Source: an uncultured Rubripirellula sp.
GTDB taxonomy: Bacteria; Planctomycetota; Planctomycetia; Pirellulales; Pirellulaceae
Length of the DNA: 64,000 nt
Direction of reading: 5' to 3'
NCBI GenBank assembly: GCA_938075415.1
Contig: CALJHC010000040.1
Span: 1 to 64,000, forward strand
Shown here one piece after another: positions 38,201 to 47,501 of this stretch (position 1 is the first letter of the stretch; the number at the start of each line of letters is the position of its first letter). The translations under genes were made by a program, and so were the position numbers. The notes below the pieces were generated by a model. The model was not told where the DNA came from. It ran no database searches and saw nothing but the letters and a program-made list of their open reading frames with translations.

Positions 38201-40069
38201 ATGCAGTTGCGGCCAATTACTTTTATCACCACTTCGTTGCTTGCGATTTCAGTTTGTGCGGATGTGGCATCGGCGCAGTTGATCGTCGAGGAGATGATTT
38301 CAATGGTCGGTACCGTTGAATCTGTTTCCAATGACTTATTGGTGGTCAAGGATGATACTGGCGAGGCCCATTCAGTGCGTGTCCAATCAATTGGCAAGGA
38401 AAGCGTGCGTTTGGCAGGCGGCCAGTTTCTTCGATCACCCGCTCAGATCGTCGTGACTGGTCGTTTCGAAGTGGATGACCTTCGGCCGGGTCAGAATCTG
38501 AGCCTCCAGTGCAAGATGAATCGACTTGGACGCACGTCAGGTGTCGTCGGAGAGATTTCCCTTGTGACGGGGAAAGGCGAGCCCAACGGCATTACGGTTG
38601 TCGAGGAGGGAAGCAAGCCCAGCGATCACTCAACTTGCAAGGTCGTCGCACAACTTAGCCGACTGACAAACGGACGTTTGATTGTCAAAGTTCCGCCCAA
38701 TAATGGCTTCACGCGAATGTCAACGCTATCTTTTTCGCTGGCGAAAGATGCGACTGTGAGTTTCGTGAGCGATGCCATCGATCGTGCCGGAGCAGGTTCT
38801 AGGGTAACGAAACTAGTCGCCAAACGCCTGAACACGGGAGACATTGTGGCGCAAAGCCTTGAAATCGAGGTCTCTGGTGAAACCACTGCACCGGCAAGTG
38901 TTGACGATAGCTTGCTTACCAAATATCGACATCTCTCTGACGAACCGCTACCGCCACGGCTAATTCGATCTCAGCACTATGCATTCATGACAGATGTGTC
39001 AGAGCGTCAAGCAAGAATCATTCTTGACAAGCTTGAGACGATGACTCTTCTTTTGTCAAAATACTTTGGTCAGGTTCCCAGCGGTGTCGTGGAGGGATTC
39101 ATTGTTCGAGATCTCTCGGGCTGGCCAGATGGTTTGCTGGAAGAACCTGCCGGTGTCGCAAAAATACAAGATGACGCTGGGATCTGCTTCAATACGTCGC
39201 TCGGCAATCGGTATCGCGCCGTGCTTTACTCCTGCGATGATCACGGCGTGATTCAACACGAGTGCACTCACGGATTCTGCCATCTTACTTTTGGATCAAC
39301 TGGCCCGACTTGGCTGGCGGAAGGCATGGCTGAAATGGGTCAATACTGGAAGTTCGATCAACCGGCCGTCGATATTAATCCCGTGGTGCTCAATTATTTG
39401 CGAGGCAGCGATCCGAAAAGACGGTTGCTTGAAATCGCAGTACCCGGACGCGTTGATTCCGGGTCTTGGAGAGACTATGCGTGGCGCTGGGCGTTGTGTC
39501 ATTTGTTGGTCAATAACCCTAATTATGCGGATCGCTTCAAGCCGCTTGCGATTGCCCTGATGAAGAATCGAGAGGGTGCCACCTTCGAAGCGGTCTATGG
39601 TCCCAGTGGGCGGCAACTTGCTTTCGAATACGCATTATTTCTTGAAACAATGGATAATGGATACCGAGTTGATCTGTGTGCGTGGCAGTGGAACCGCAAG
39701 TTCTCAACACTGGCAGGAAGGCGGCGAACACAAACCAAGGTTGCAGCAAGGTTCGGCTGGCAGGCGACCGGAGTGAGTCTCGAAAAAGGAGCGGCCTATG
39801 ACCTAGCCGCCATCGGAAATTGGAAGATCGCGAAAGACGGTGGCGAGTATGACGCGGACGGTGACCAGGTCGGACGCGGCAAACTGGTTGCCGTGATTTT
39901 TAATGAATTCCAGCTTTCGGAAGAATTTCCAGTTGGCAAATTGAGCGAGGGGTTTGTCTCGCCAACCAATGGACAGCTATTCCTTCGATGCCGTGATGAT
40001 TGGAACCAGCTAGCGGATAATGCAGGAGAGCTAACCGTGCACATTCGAAAAAGTCCGGAAAATTTGTAG
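38201..40069 (+). CDS. Secreted HECTH metallopeptidase-like protein with lectin-like C-terminus
   Basis: A 622-residue exported protein; signal peptide residues 1-25 (ends ASAQL). The N-terminal 200 residues form beta-rich repeats (MVGTVESVSNDLLVVKDDTGE). A gluzincin-like zinc site follows: HECTH at 353-357 and the third ligand Glu374 in WLAEGMAE. The spacing suits a metallopeptidase, but no close family is recognised, and Cys at the third position is unusual. The C-terminal 120 residues (WQATGVSLEKGAAYDLAA to FLRCRDDWNQLADNAGELTVHIR) resemble the PA-IL-like galactose-binding fold, which would target the enzyme to a glycan. It stands alone on its strand. Confidence 0.75.
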   Translation: MQLRPITFITTSLLAISVCADVASAQLIVEEMISMVGTVESVSNDLLVVKDDTGEAHSVRVQSIGKESVRLAGGQFLRSPAQIVVTGRFEVDDLRPGQNLSLQCKMNRLGRTSGVVGEISLVTGKGEPNGITVVEEGSKPSDHSTCKVVAQLSRLTNGRLIVKVPPNNGFTRMSTLSFSLAKDATVSFVSDAIDRAGAGSRVTKLVAKRLNTGDIVAQSLEIEVSGETTAPASVDDSLLTKYRHLSDEPLPPRLIRSQHYAFMTDVSERQARIILDKLETMTLLLSKYFGQVPSGVVEGFIVRDLSGWPDGLLEEPAGVAKIQDDAGICFNTSLGNRYRAVLYSCDDHGVIQHECTHGFCHLTFGSTGPTWLAEGMAEMGQYWKFDQPAVDINPVVLNYLRGSDPKRRLLEIAVPGRVDSGSWRDYAWRWALCHLLVNNPNYADRFKPLAIALMKNREGATFEAVYGPSGRQLAFEYALFLETMDNGYRVDLCAWQWNRKFSTLAGRRRTQTKVAARFGWQATGVSLEKGAAYDLAAIGNWKIAKDGGEYDADGDQVGRGKLVAVIFNEFQLSEEFPVGKLSEGFVSPTNGQLFLRCRDDWNQLADNAGELTVHIRKSPENL

Positions 40070-40422
40070 CTGCGGGTTCGTCCCGTTCATTCTCTTGTTT
40101 ATCGGATCAAACAGAGGTGGCAACCAAGGATAGGCGTCGTCTGTTTTTTCGCATGGCAATCGTGTTTACCCCCGATAGAAGTTGGCCATCGAGAAATCTT
40201 TTCCATCTCGTTTTCTCGATTCGGAAGTGAAACGGACCGATTTGAAATGGCTTGCGTTCTGGCGATCAATCTGTGGCTCAACGGTTTCAGAGATTTCTAC
40301 AGAGGTTTTTCCAGCGGACCTTGATTGCATCACTCCGACTCAATGGGCCATTGATGGTTCAACACGCAAGCATGCTGATTTGATGCAGGTCTCGCCGATT
40401 GACGCTGCTGGTTTCAGGGCAG
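40070..40422. other. Intergenic between convergent genes, 353 bp
   Basis: Nothing recognisable is seen. The frame beginning at 40182 runs into the kinase gene on the other strand and is treated as chance. Confidence 0.45.
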
Positions 40423-43400
40423 CTAGTTGTTGGCGAAAGCTTCTTTCGCCAACCATTGGGAGATTACATCATAAACATCGTTTGCGTCGGGGAGGTGATC
40501 CGCAGGGAAAAGCACATGCTTCTTGTTTTCGCTTCCCAGGTCCGAGAACATTGTTTTTTGGGACGTCTCGAGTGGGAAAACTTGGTCGGCAGTACCGTTG
40601 ATCATAAGTGTGGGTTGTTTGACGTGGGGCGTGAACTGATATTGTTGGATTTCAGGCCTCAGTTTGTGCCAAGGCACGTAACCTCCCGCAAGCAGGATGC
40701 CTGCTTTGAGGCGTGTTTCCGTGCTCAAGCATATTGGCGCCCGAATTGCGCCGTTGCTTAAACCGAAGTAAATGAGTCTTTCAGGATTTACTTCCTCTCG
40801 GGTCAACAGGTAATCAACAGCGCGTGAGACATCCATGCTTACTTTGATGTAATCGTTTCGGGCCTGAATCGGTGCCGTTTCAAATTGCTGCGTGAGTGTA
40901 CTGCCTCCCCATCTCTCATAGGTACCTTTGTAAATGGGAAAGCAAATCATCCTTCCATTTTCAACCAGCGGAATGACGTATCTCATCAACTTGAGTTTTT
41001 CCGCGGGGAAGGGGCCTCCGTTCTCCCAGGCGCTTACCCCAGGCACAAAGATGAGTGTTTCAAAAGGTCCGTTATTTCCCTTGGGAATGAACAGGTGCAG
41101 GCTGAATCTCTCTTCGTCGTATGCCGCGTTGATCTCCACCGACTCGACACGATAGTTGTTTCTGATTTCACCCTGATTGGGTGTCTCGATAAACCTTGGT
41201 GCTAGGGGGATATTGGGATCATAAAGGTATTGTGATCGCAACACATCAAACGGTTTTCGTTCGCCGTCGAAAACGAGGGGGGAGGGGCGATTGACGACTG
41301 CGATGGATTCTTGACTGGGGGTCTTTTCAATGGGATGGACCGAGCAGCGAAAGCCATTCACGGGTGACCGATCCCAAGGCGAGCGGACTTTGTTTTCAAC
41401 GAACGAGTATTCTTCCGACTTCCAGTCGCCACCCAAAATGTATCGGTCACCGTTTTCATCTTCATTCCAGCACCATTCCGAGACATTACCCGCCATGTCT
41501 CTTGCATCAAATCTTCCGATTCCAAGTGATTCGCCGCACCGCATGGGTGCTCTGCTGGCAAAGTTGCCTTGGGACGCGTCGACACCCGGTTGGTCGGTGC
41601 TGGCAGCCCACTTCCAGTGATGCATCGTGGGGAGTGCTTTGGATCGGTACGCTGCATAAGCCTTGGCTTCGTACCAGCTAACACCTGACACGGGATAGTT
41701 GCCTCGGTTGAGCGGGTATGTCCCCCCTTTCCACGTCGCCGGCCCTGCATGTCCGGTCTGATCCCGAAACCTTTCCATCGCCTCGGACCACTTCATCTCT
41801 TTGCCATCTTTTCGGAAGTCCAAGCTGCTCCAGAAATCTGAGTTTTCGTAAGCTCCCGCATCAACAAATTCTTGGTAATCAGCGTTGGAGACTTCGAAAC
41901 GGTCAATCCAAAACTCTTGGAGAATCTTGGTTCCTTTACCCGCCTGATCTTGGTTTCCATACACCCAAACCATGTTTTCTTTCTGTTCGTGTTCGGACAC
42001 AAGATATTTGTTAGCAAGTGTGTCAAACGCATCAGGATTCTTAAGTTGGAACTCTCTTGTGACATAGCCCTGGTTTTCAAATCGAACACGAACAACACCG
42101 CTGGGGAAATCGATGCCACTTAACGGGGTTTTGCCAAGGTTCGCCCATTTTTTGGATTCACTGTTTCCGTCGCATATGCTGACACTGGTTCCCTGTGGCA
42201 GTTCAGTGAAGCTGGCGGTTAGCAAAAACCGATCTGAGATTTCCCTAAACTCGGGATCATCTCCTAAAAGGGGCTTCAAGGATTGGGTCATGTTGAAAGC
42301 TGCAATCGGATGTTGATCATCAATGTATTGTTGCAAGCTTGGTAGCAGAGCACGTCTGGCCTCTTGAGCCTCCCGAATATTGTTCAGCTTGGTGTCGGCG
42401 TCGGCCAGCTCCGCTTCACGCTCCTTGCGTTTTGTATTTTCGCTGACCGCATATCTGATGGTTGTTGTTGTCATGGCCAACATCACCACCGTCAGTAGAG
42501 AGATGGCCATGAAGACCGGATGACGCTTTGAGAAAAGCAACGTTTTCCTTGCCAACGAGGGAGGGCAAGCGATCGTCGGAAGATTTTGAATGTGATATTC
42601 AATATCCCTCGAAAAGTCTTGTACCGTCGAGTAGCGACCTTCTGGTTTCTTTTCCAACGCCATAGCGACGATCCAACGCAGGTCCTCATCTAATGGATAG
42701 ATGATTGCCGGCACCGTGGTTTTCCTCTGACGTGCAATTACCTCTCTGTTTTCAGACTGACGGAACGATTCCCATATTGGCGGTGGGATCAAGTCGCAGA
42801 TAAGTTCCAGTTTTCGCCCAAGCGATTCTGCATCGCGGAATTCTGCCGCAAAGGGGATTTGACCGACAAGCAGTTCATGCAGAACAACTCCCAACGAGTA
42901 GACGTCGCTGCGAGTGTCAAGCATCCCATGCTTTGCCAGTGCTTGCTCCGGACTCATGTATTCAAGCGTTCCCACAAGCTGATTAGCTTGTGTGATGGGT
43001 TCCGCATCCCTTCCGGCACGACCAGGGATTTTTGCGATACCGAAATCAATGATCTTGGCAACGGCTTGGTGGTCGTTTTCCACCACTAAAATGTTAGACG
43101 GCTTCAGATCACGATGGATGATTCCCTTGAAATGCGCGTGCTGAATTCCGTTGCAGGCTTGACGAAAGAGCTGGAGTCGTTCGTCGATTGATAATCGTTG
43201 ATCATTGCAATACTTGGTAATCGGAATCCCATCAATCCATTCCATTGCGACGTAGGGTCGACCGCATTTGGCGGTTCCGGCTGCAAAGATCGATGCAATA
43301 TTGGGATGATTCAGGGAACCAAGTATCTGTTTCTCAGCTTCGAAGCGACTTGATGCCTGAGGAAGATCATGGTTGGCCGAAAGCAACTTGATCGCAACTT

Positions 43401-43767
43401 TGCGCCGGATTGGACGAACCTGCTCTGCAAGGTAAACCGCTCCCATCCCCCCTTCACCAATTTTCCGAAGAACCTTGAACCCGTTGATCTGGATCTCGCG
43501 TTCTGACTCAGGAAAGATCTGCGATTCAAGTTGATTTTCATTAATCGGGGGCCCCAGCAACTTCGAATCATCTTTGTCAGCTTGAAGTAGCATCCTCAAG
43601 CGATTTCGCATAACGGAGTCATCGCCGCACACCTGATCGAGGTAAACCTCTTGAAGCGGTTGCGATTCTATTTTTGCCGCAACACGAAAAATTTGTTCCT
43701 CAGAAAAATCTGGCATGCTTCCAAACCAATTTGCGATATTGAGTCGTTTTTCAAACGCCGATTTCAT
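40423..43767 (-). CDS. Ser/Thr kinase fused to SUMF1-like and alpha/beta hydrolase domains
   Basis: A 1114-residue membrane protein. The cytoplasmic kinase has GEGGMG (104-109), VAIK Lys127, HRDLKPSN (218-225), DFG (241-243) and SPEQ, so it looks active. One membrane segment lies at about 416-437. Outside it are a short coiled coil, a PEGA-like beta segment (525-575) and a formylglycine-generating-enzyme-like domain (598-810; NVSEWCW, GFRCSV). That domain lacks the paired copper-binding cysteines of true FGE, so it is probably a binding module. A C-terminal alpha/beta hydrolase follows: GLSNG Ser1004, Asp1061 in GTADQ and His1091. It starts 61 bp after the ECF sigma gene. The three-part fusion is unusual. 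Confidence 0.92.
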   Translation of the reverse strand: MKSAFEKRLNIANWFGSMPDFSEEQIFRVAAKIESQPLQEVYLDQVCGDDSVMRNRLRMLLQADKDDSKLLGPPINENQLESQIFPESEREIQINGFKVLRKIGEGGMGAVYLAEQVRPIRRKVAIKLLSANHDLPQASSRFEAEKQILGSLNHPNIASIFAAGTAKCGRPYVAMEWIDGIPITKYCNDQRLSIDERLQLFRQACNGIQHAHFKGIIHRDLKPSNILVVENDHQAVAKIIDFGIAKIPGRAGRDAEPITQANQLVGTLEYMSPEQALAKHGMLDTRSDVYSLGVVLHELLVGQIPFAAEFRDAESLGRKLELICDLIPPPIWESFRQSENREVIARQRKTTVPAIIYPLDEDLRWIVAMALEKKPEGRYSTVQDFSRDIEYHIQNLPTIACPPSLARKTLLFSKRHPVFMAISLLTVVMLAMTTTTIRYAVSENTKRKEREAELADADTKLNNIREAQEARRALLPSLQQYIDDQHPIAAFNMTQSLKPLLGDDPEFREISDRFLLTASFTELPQGTSVSICDGNSESKKWANLGKTPLSGIDFPSGVVRVRFENQGYVTREFQLKNPDAFDTLANKYLVSEHEQKENMVWVYGNQDQAGKGTKILQEFWIDRFEVSNADYQEFVDAGAYENSDFWSSLDFRKDGKEMKWSEAMERFRDQTGHAGPATWKGGTYPLNRGNYPVSGVSWYEAKAYAAYRSKALPTMHHWKWAASTDQPGVDASQGNFASRAPMRCGESLGIGRFDARDMAGNVSEWCWNEDENGDRYILGGDWKSEEYSFVENKVRSPWDRSPVNGFRCSVHPIEKTPSQESIAVVNRPSPLVFDGERKPFDVLRSQYLYDPNIPLAPRFIETPNQGEIRNNYRVESVEINAAYDEERFSLHLFIPKGNNGPFETLIFVPGVSAWENGGPFPAEKLKLMRYVIPLVENGRMICFPIYKGTYERWGGSTLTQQFETAPIQARNDYIKVSMDVSRAVDYLLTREEVNPERLIYFGLSNGAIRAPICLSTETRLKAGILLAGGYVPWHKLRPEIQQYQFTPHVKQPTLMINGTADQVFPLETSQKTMFSDLGSENKKHVLFPADHLPDANDVYDVISQWLAKEAFANN

Positions 43768-43828
43768 GCCGATAAAACAAATCTCGATCCCACTCCGGTG
43801 AGGAGATCAGGTTGCGTTTAACCGTGAT

Positions 43829-44407
43829 CTAACTTCCGTCGATCGAGATTTTCAGCCAAGCTCTTGCGTATCTCCAGTCTTCATCTCCCGTCGAGGTGGA
43901 GATTCCCAAAACCTCCGCTGCTTCTCGATGTGTCAGGCCTGCAAAGAACCGCAGTTCTACCAATTTCGCTTTTCGTGGATGCTCCGCTTCAAGTTTCGTC
44001 AGAGCTTCATTGAGAGCGAGAAGGTCTGTTGCCGGTGGTAGCCACTTTTCTACTGAATCACTGATTTGGATTCGATTCCAACCTCTGCCAGCCCGCATGC
44101 TTTTCTTATGCCTAGCCCGCTCAATCATGATGCGACGCATGGCGGTTGAGGCGGCTCCGAAAAAATGGCCGCGGCCATTCCATTTTTGCTTGCTTCCGTC
44201 GCCCGCGATTCTCATGTAGGCTTCGTGAACCAGTGCCGTTGCTTGAAGCGTTTGACCAGATGGCTCGTTTGCGATTCTAGATTCAGCTAGTTTGCGGAGT
44301 TCCAGATAAAGAACTTGAAGTAGCTCTTCAGACGTTTGGAGTGCCCCGGATTTCGCGGCCTCTAATGTTGCATTGAATTTTTCTGCTGACTCTGGTGTAT
44401 CAGTCAT
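43829..44407 (-). CDS. ECF sigma factor, TIGR02999-type
   Basis: A 192-residue sigma-70 family factor. The ATG at 44407 is chosen over the start at 44605 because the extra residues are not sigma-like. Region 2 reads LVHEAYMRI, then FFGAASTAMRRIMIERARHKK; region 4 reads KLVELRFFAGLTHREAAEVLGIST, giving a helix-turn-helix for promoter recognition. The FFGAAS/MRRI pattern is that of planctomycete TIGR02999 ECF factors, which are usually coupled to Ser/Thr kinases. Here the kinase gene follows after 61 bp, so phosphorylation-based control of the factor is likely. No anti-sigma gene is visible. Confidence 0.92.
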   Translation of the reverse strand: MTDTPESAEKFNATLEAAKSGALQTSEELLQVLYLELRKLAESRIANEPSGQTLQATALVHEAYMRIAGDGSKQKWNGRGHFFGAASTAMRRIMIERARHKKSMRAGRGWNRIQISDSVEKWLPPATDLLALNEALTKLEAEHPRKAKLVELRFFAGLTHREAAEVLGISTSTGDEDWRYARAWLKISIDGS

Positions 44408-44694
44408 TTTTGCCGCATCTGCATTCTGTAATTGAAAGCACTCTTTGGTCCTTGCCAGCTGAAAGTCCGATGTCGATAAGCTGGTGCATTGAACCTCGGC
44501 AAACACCCTGGCAGCCGACCTGTTGTGTGGCGAAATTGTAGCTGAATCCCCGACTGAATACCAATCCCGCCAACGCCACGGTCGACCATCGTTCGTTAGG
44601 GCCAAGCGAGTTTATTTAGGTGTCTTTATCGCGAATGCTCGGTTTGCATAAATAAGTTGTAATGGCCGCAGATATGATGGGGTTCAGCCGCACT

Positions 44695-44754
44695 CAGATT
44701 CTCAAGTACCAGATTCTCAGGTATCAGATTCTCAGGTATCAGATTCTCAAGTGC
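44695..44754. repeat. Four-copy 15-bp tandem repeat
   Basis: The unit is CAGATTCTCAGGTAT. Copies start at 44695, 44710, 44725 and 44740. The inner two are identical; the outer two differ at two or three bases near the 3' end. It lies about 290 bp upstream of the ECF start. Confidence 0.9.
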
Positions 44755-44857
44755 TAGGCGTTTCGTGTTTCTTGATAGTTTCGAAGGGCGTGGTCATGGA
44801 AATGCGGGTTGTCGATGAACCTTTGCTGGGGAACGGCTTAGGATTGCCAGGCAATCA

Positions 44858-44895
44858 ACAATCGTTTCAAACAATCGTTTCAAACAATCTTTCAA
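44858..44895. repeat. Three-copy 13-bp tandem repeat
   Basis: ACAATCGTTTCAA occurs at 44858 and 44871 without change, then as a 12-bp copy lacking one G at 44884. Confidence 0.8.
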
Positions 44896-45063
44896 CGTCT
44901 GAGTATGTGTCTCATCGATCCGCGTAAGGCAGGGAAATAAACGCAACCAAACTCCGTTGCCGTCGACACTCGGCTAGCTTTTGCTCAGGTTGCAATCCTG
45001 CCGCAACGCGAGCATTTCATTGTCAGATAATTTTCTTGCGGAGTTCTCTGGCTGACTGGCGAG

Positions 45064-46029
45064 CTAATCTTGTTTTTGCAAGACAATGGTCTGTCCGGCT
45101 TCTTTGGTGGGGACACCGTTGAGCGATCGGCTGATGATTTTGTGTATGAAGACGCCGGGTTCCGAAAAATCGAATTGGCAGAATTCGTGAATGCTTCCCG
45201 CTGGTCCTTCTCCAGTTCGCTCCCAAAGCATTTTCTTGCCCTCAACGTTGACGAGCACGCCCGTCATCATCACACCGGTCGATGTGTGGTACTGCTTAAT
45301 GATTGTCTTGTGTTTAACGCTATAGCTAAAGACACCGCGTGCCTCGAATGCATCTTCCGGATTGGCGTCGATTGGGAGACTGGTCCATTGATGGGTGAGC
45401 ACCGTTCCGGTGGGGCTGAGTGTCCCTGACGTCTTGATTTGCTGCTTTGCTTTACTCGCTCCATAAGCCTCACTACCTAAATGATCGTGCTCGCCTGAAT
45501 ACGTTTCCAATAATGGCTTAAGTACGTCAAGTTTTGAAGCATCGACGACAGCAGACTCACCATCAACCTTTCGCCAAATCCACATTTCCTGATCAAGTCC
45601 GATGCTGGCGTAAAGCTGGTTCCCAGCGCGTTGAGCGATGAATGAAAATCCGAACGGGCGCCAGTCGTGCGTTTTATCCTCGGGAAGCACGCGTCGGTTC
45701 TCGGTGTAATTCAAAGCAACCATTCGTTTGCCCGCAGGCTCGATGATGAACTTTGCTTCCCAACGCGAGGTGACTGCCTTGTTTTCATCTAATACTTCCC
45801 ACACGTGCTCGTACGTATCCTCTTCTGCCCCGGGCTTTAACTGCAGGTTGTGCGTGACTAGTTTTCCCTCGCTATTTACCTTGCTTGTTTCCCAGGTCCC
45901 TAATACCTGGTCTGCGGTCGTAATCGTCATTGATTGCTGGGCAAAACATGTGCATTCTGCCATGAGCAAGGCAAGCGTCATCGCCAAGGGTCGGACAGGT
46001 GACACGGAGATTAGTTGGTCGAGTTTCAT
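45064..46029 (-). CDS. Secreted protein of unknown function, lipocalin-like beta structure
   Basis: A 321-residue protein with a signal peptide (MKLDQLISVSPVRPLAMTLALLM, cleavage near CFAQQ). Mature strands such as LGTWETSKVNSEGKLVTHNLQL and WEAKFIIEPAGKRMVALNYTE suggest an antiparallel beta barrel of the type seen in small lipocalin-like planctomycete proteins with a GTWE start. The C-terminal half repeats a similar pattern (SGTLSPTGTVLTHQWTS, MTGVLVNVEGKKMLWER), so the protein may be a tandem of two such domains. No catalytic residues stand out. It is upstream of the ECF gene but 0.65 kb away, so co-expression is uncertain. Confidence 0.75.
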   Translation of the reverse strand: MKLDQLISVSPVRPLAMTLALLMAECTCFAQQSMTITTADQVLGTWETSKVNSEGKLVTHNLQLKPGAEEDTYEHVWEVLDENKAVTSRWEAKFIIEPAGKRMVALNYTENRRVLPEDKTHDWRPFGFSFIAQRAGNQLYASIGLDQEMWIWRKVDGESAVVDASKLDVLKPLLETYSGEHDHLGSEAYGASKAKQQIKTSGTLSPTGTVLTHQWTSLPIDANPEDAFEARGVFSYSVKHKTIIKQYHTSTGVMMTGVLVNVEGKKMLWERTGEGPAGSIHEFCQFDFSEPGVFIHKIISRSLNGVPTKEAGQTIVLQKQD

Positions 46030-47039
46030 TTAACCTGATTCCTATTGAATGACAAGAATTGGCCTGATTGTTCGGTGTAAAACGCCGAAATTATTGATTC
46101 AATCAGGAGGCAGGCGGGACTGGGAAGTTGACCGCACAGGTTGGCTCATGGTGATTCGGCAGATGCTGTCGTCACAAACACAGATGCTGGCGTCACGAAC
46201 CTTGTTCAGTGCGTCCCTTGCCATCGTCATACCCTCCGAATAGTTACGGGTTTGTTGAATTATCTCTGTTTTGGCTGTTTCCCGATCCTCCGCGGGCAGA
46301 TTTTGACCAGGCCAACAGCCGGCGAGAACACTTCATTAAGTGGCTGCATACCTTTTGATTGTCACGAAGGACGTTGGTGAGTTGACTGCCCACGTGGAGA
46401 ATTGGTGTTGTGATGCTCTCGACAGCGATTTCATTGATGCATCCGCCAGGAGATGGCAATCAAGATGCAGAGCCGAGATCAATCCGCTGACCGGGTGGGT
46501 TTGGCCCAGAGTGTTGGGCGCTGGCTTAATGTGTCAAACGAACTGACGTTCGCCAGTTCGCTGGCTTGGATTGGTGAATTTCGCTCAACCTTCGTGATTC
46601 ACCTGAAGACATGTGGTGAGGAAACCTGTGGAAAAGGTATCGTCGACTGGGATTGTCCGGTTTGTTTTGTCTTTCGGAAAGATTCTGCATGGCGACAGAG
46701 AGACTTAGGACGCACTACAAACCAAATAGTAAATTTGATCCAACCAATCGATAGCACCCCGTCCGGGAATCAGATGCGTTGTCGCGTTGAAACGAAACGC
46801 CGGTGGCGGGTGAATGTCGCGGCCGCTGTTTGATGAGTGTTCTCAAGCGAGAAGATTGCAAGGTGCGTTCACGACTCGTGACGCTGCACCTGATTTAACG
46901 CTTTGGATCTAAGCCGAGTGCGGGATGAAACTGAGTACGGGACGAAACTGGGTTAGGATTGAGGTCTCTTGCCGCTTCGGTAGGCGTCGTGTTGGTCAGA
47001 ATTCGTGAAGATTGGATCAGTTAAGATCAGGAAACAAGA
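46030..47039. other. Divergent intergenic region, 1.0 kb
   Basis: The plus frame at 46453-46833 has no signal or domain and unnatural composition, so it is not called. A 17-bp tandem repeat lies at 46916-46949, about 90 bp before the membrane protein start. Confidence 0.45.
46916..46949. repeat. Two-copy 17-bp tandem repeat
   Basis: GAGTGCGGGATGAAACT is followed at once by GAGTACGGGACGAAACT (two differences). It sits in the probable promoter or leader of the membrane protein gene at 47040. Confidence 0.85.
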
Positions 47040-47501
47040 ATGTATCAAGGCCATAATCTGAGGAGTCGTCTGGGGGTCGTGATGGTTATGTTTTCCGCTT
47101 TGTTGGGGATCCAATCAGGAATCCTTTTCCTTTTCGTGTTTCATGAACAGCGGGAATATCATTCTATCGTCTCGGGGGTAAGTTGGCCGGACTTGTCCAT
47201 TGGTATGCAGACGGTTATCTACGGTATCTTGAAAATTGTAGGTGGGGGGTTCATGGCGTTCGGTGCGGGAATGGCATGCTTGGTCTTTCCCATCGCAAGG
47301 GGAGACAACTGGGCTCGCTGTTGTGCGTTATGCCTTTCAGCATTTGTGTGGCTACCTACCCTCTACGTTTGCTTTGTATTTTTGGACGTTAACCCTGCGT
47401 CGAATCCGCCTGTGCTTCCTGCTTTGATGATGTTTCTTCTGCCCGTCGCGGGGACTCTCCTATCCTATCGTCCCGCGATATCCGATCTCGCTGAAACTTG
47501 A
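47040..47501 (+). CDS. Small four-helix membrane protein
   Basis: A 153-residue protein with four hydrophobic segments (about 12-34, 54-84, 90-114 and 126-143). A ribosome site AGGAAA lies about 6 bases before the ATG. Charged loops separate the helices (FHEQREYHSI, ARGDNWAR). No family is recognised. It stands alone between two long intergenic regions. That it is a real gene is supported by the ribosome site and the regular hydrophobic pattern. Confidence 0.72.
   Translation: MYQGHNLRSRLGVVMVMFSALLGIQSGILFLFVFHEQREYHSIVSGVSWPDLSIGMQTVIYGILKIVGGGFMAFGAGMACLVFPIARGDNWARCCALCLSAFVWLPTLYVCFVFLDVNPASNPPVLPALMMFLLPVAGTLLSYRPAISDLAET

Larger units (their letters stand above)
44408..45063. other. 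Intergenic, 656 bp, with two tandem repeat arrays
   Basis: It lies between the unknown secreted gene and the ECF gene, both on the minus strand, and would include the ECF promoter. It holds the arrays at 44695-44754 and 44858-44895. No protein-like frame is seen. Confidence 0.5.

Noticed and set aside
41340-41970. SUMF1-like domain as the activator of the local sulfatases
   Set aside because: The cysteine pair of the true enzyme is missing, and the domain sits outside the cytoplasm on a kinase.
46453-46833. 126-residue plus-strand frame
   Set aside because: No start signal, no recognisable domain and composition unlike its neighbours.
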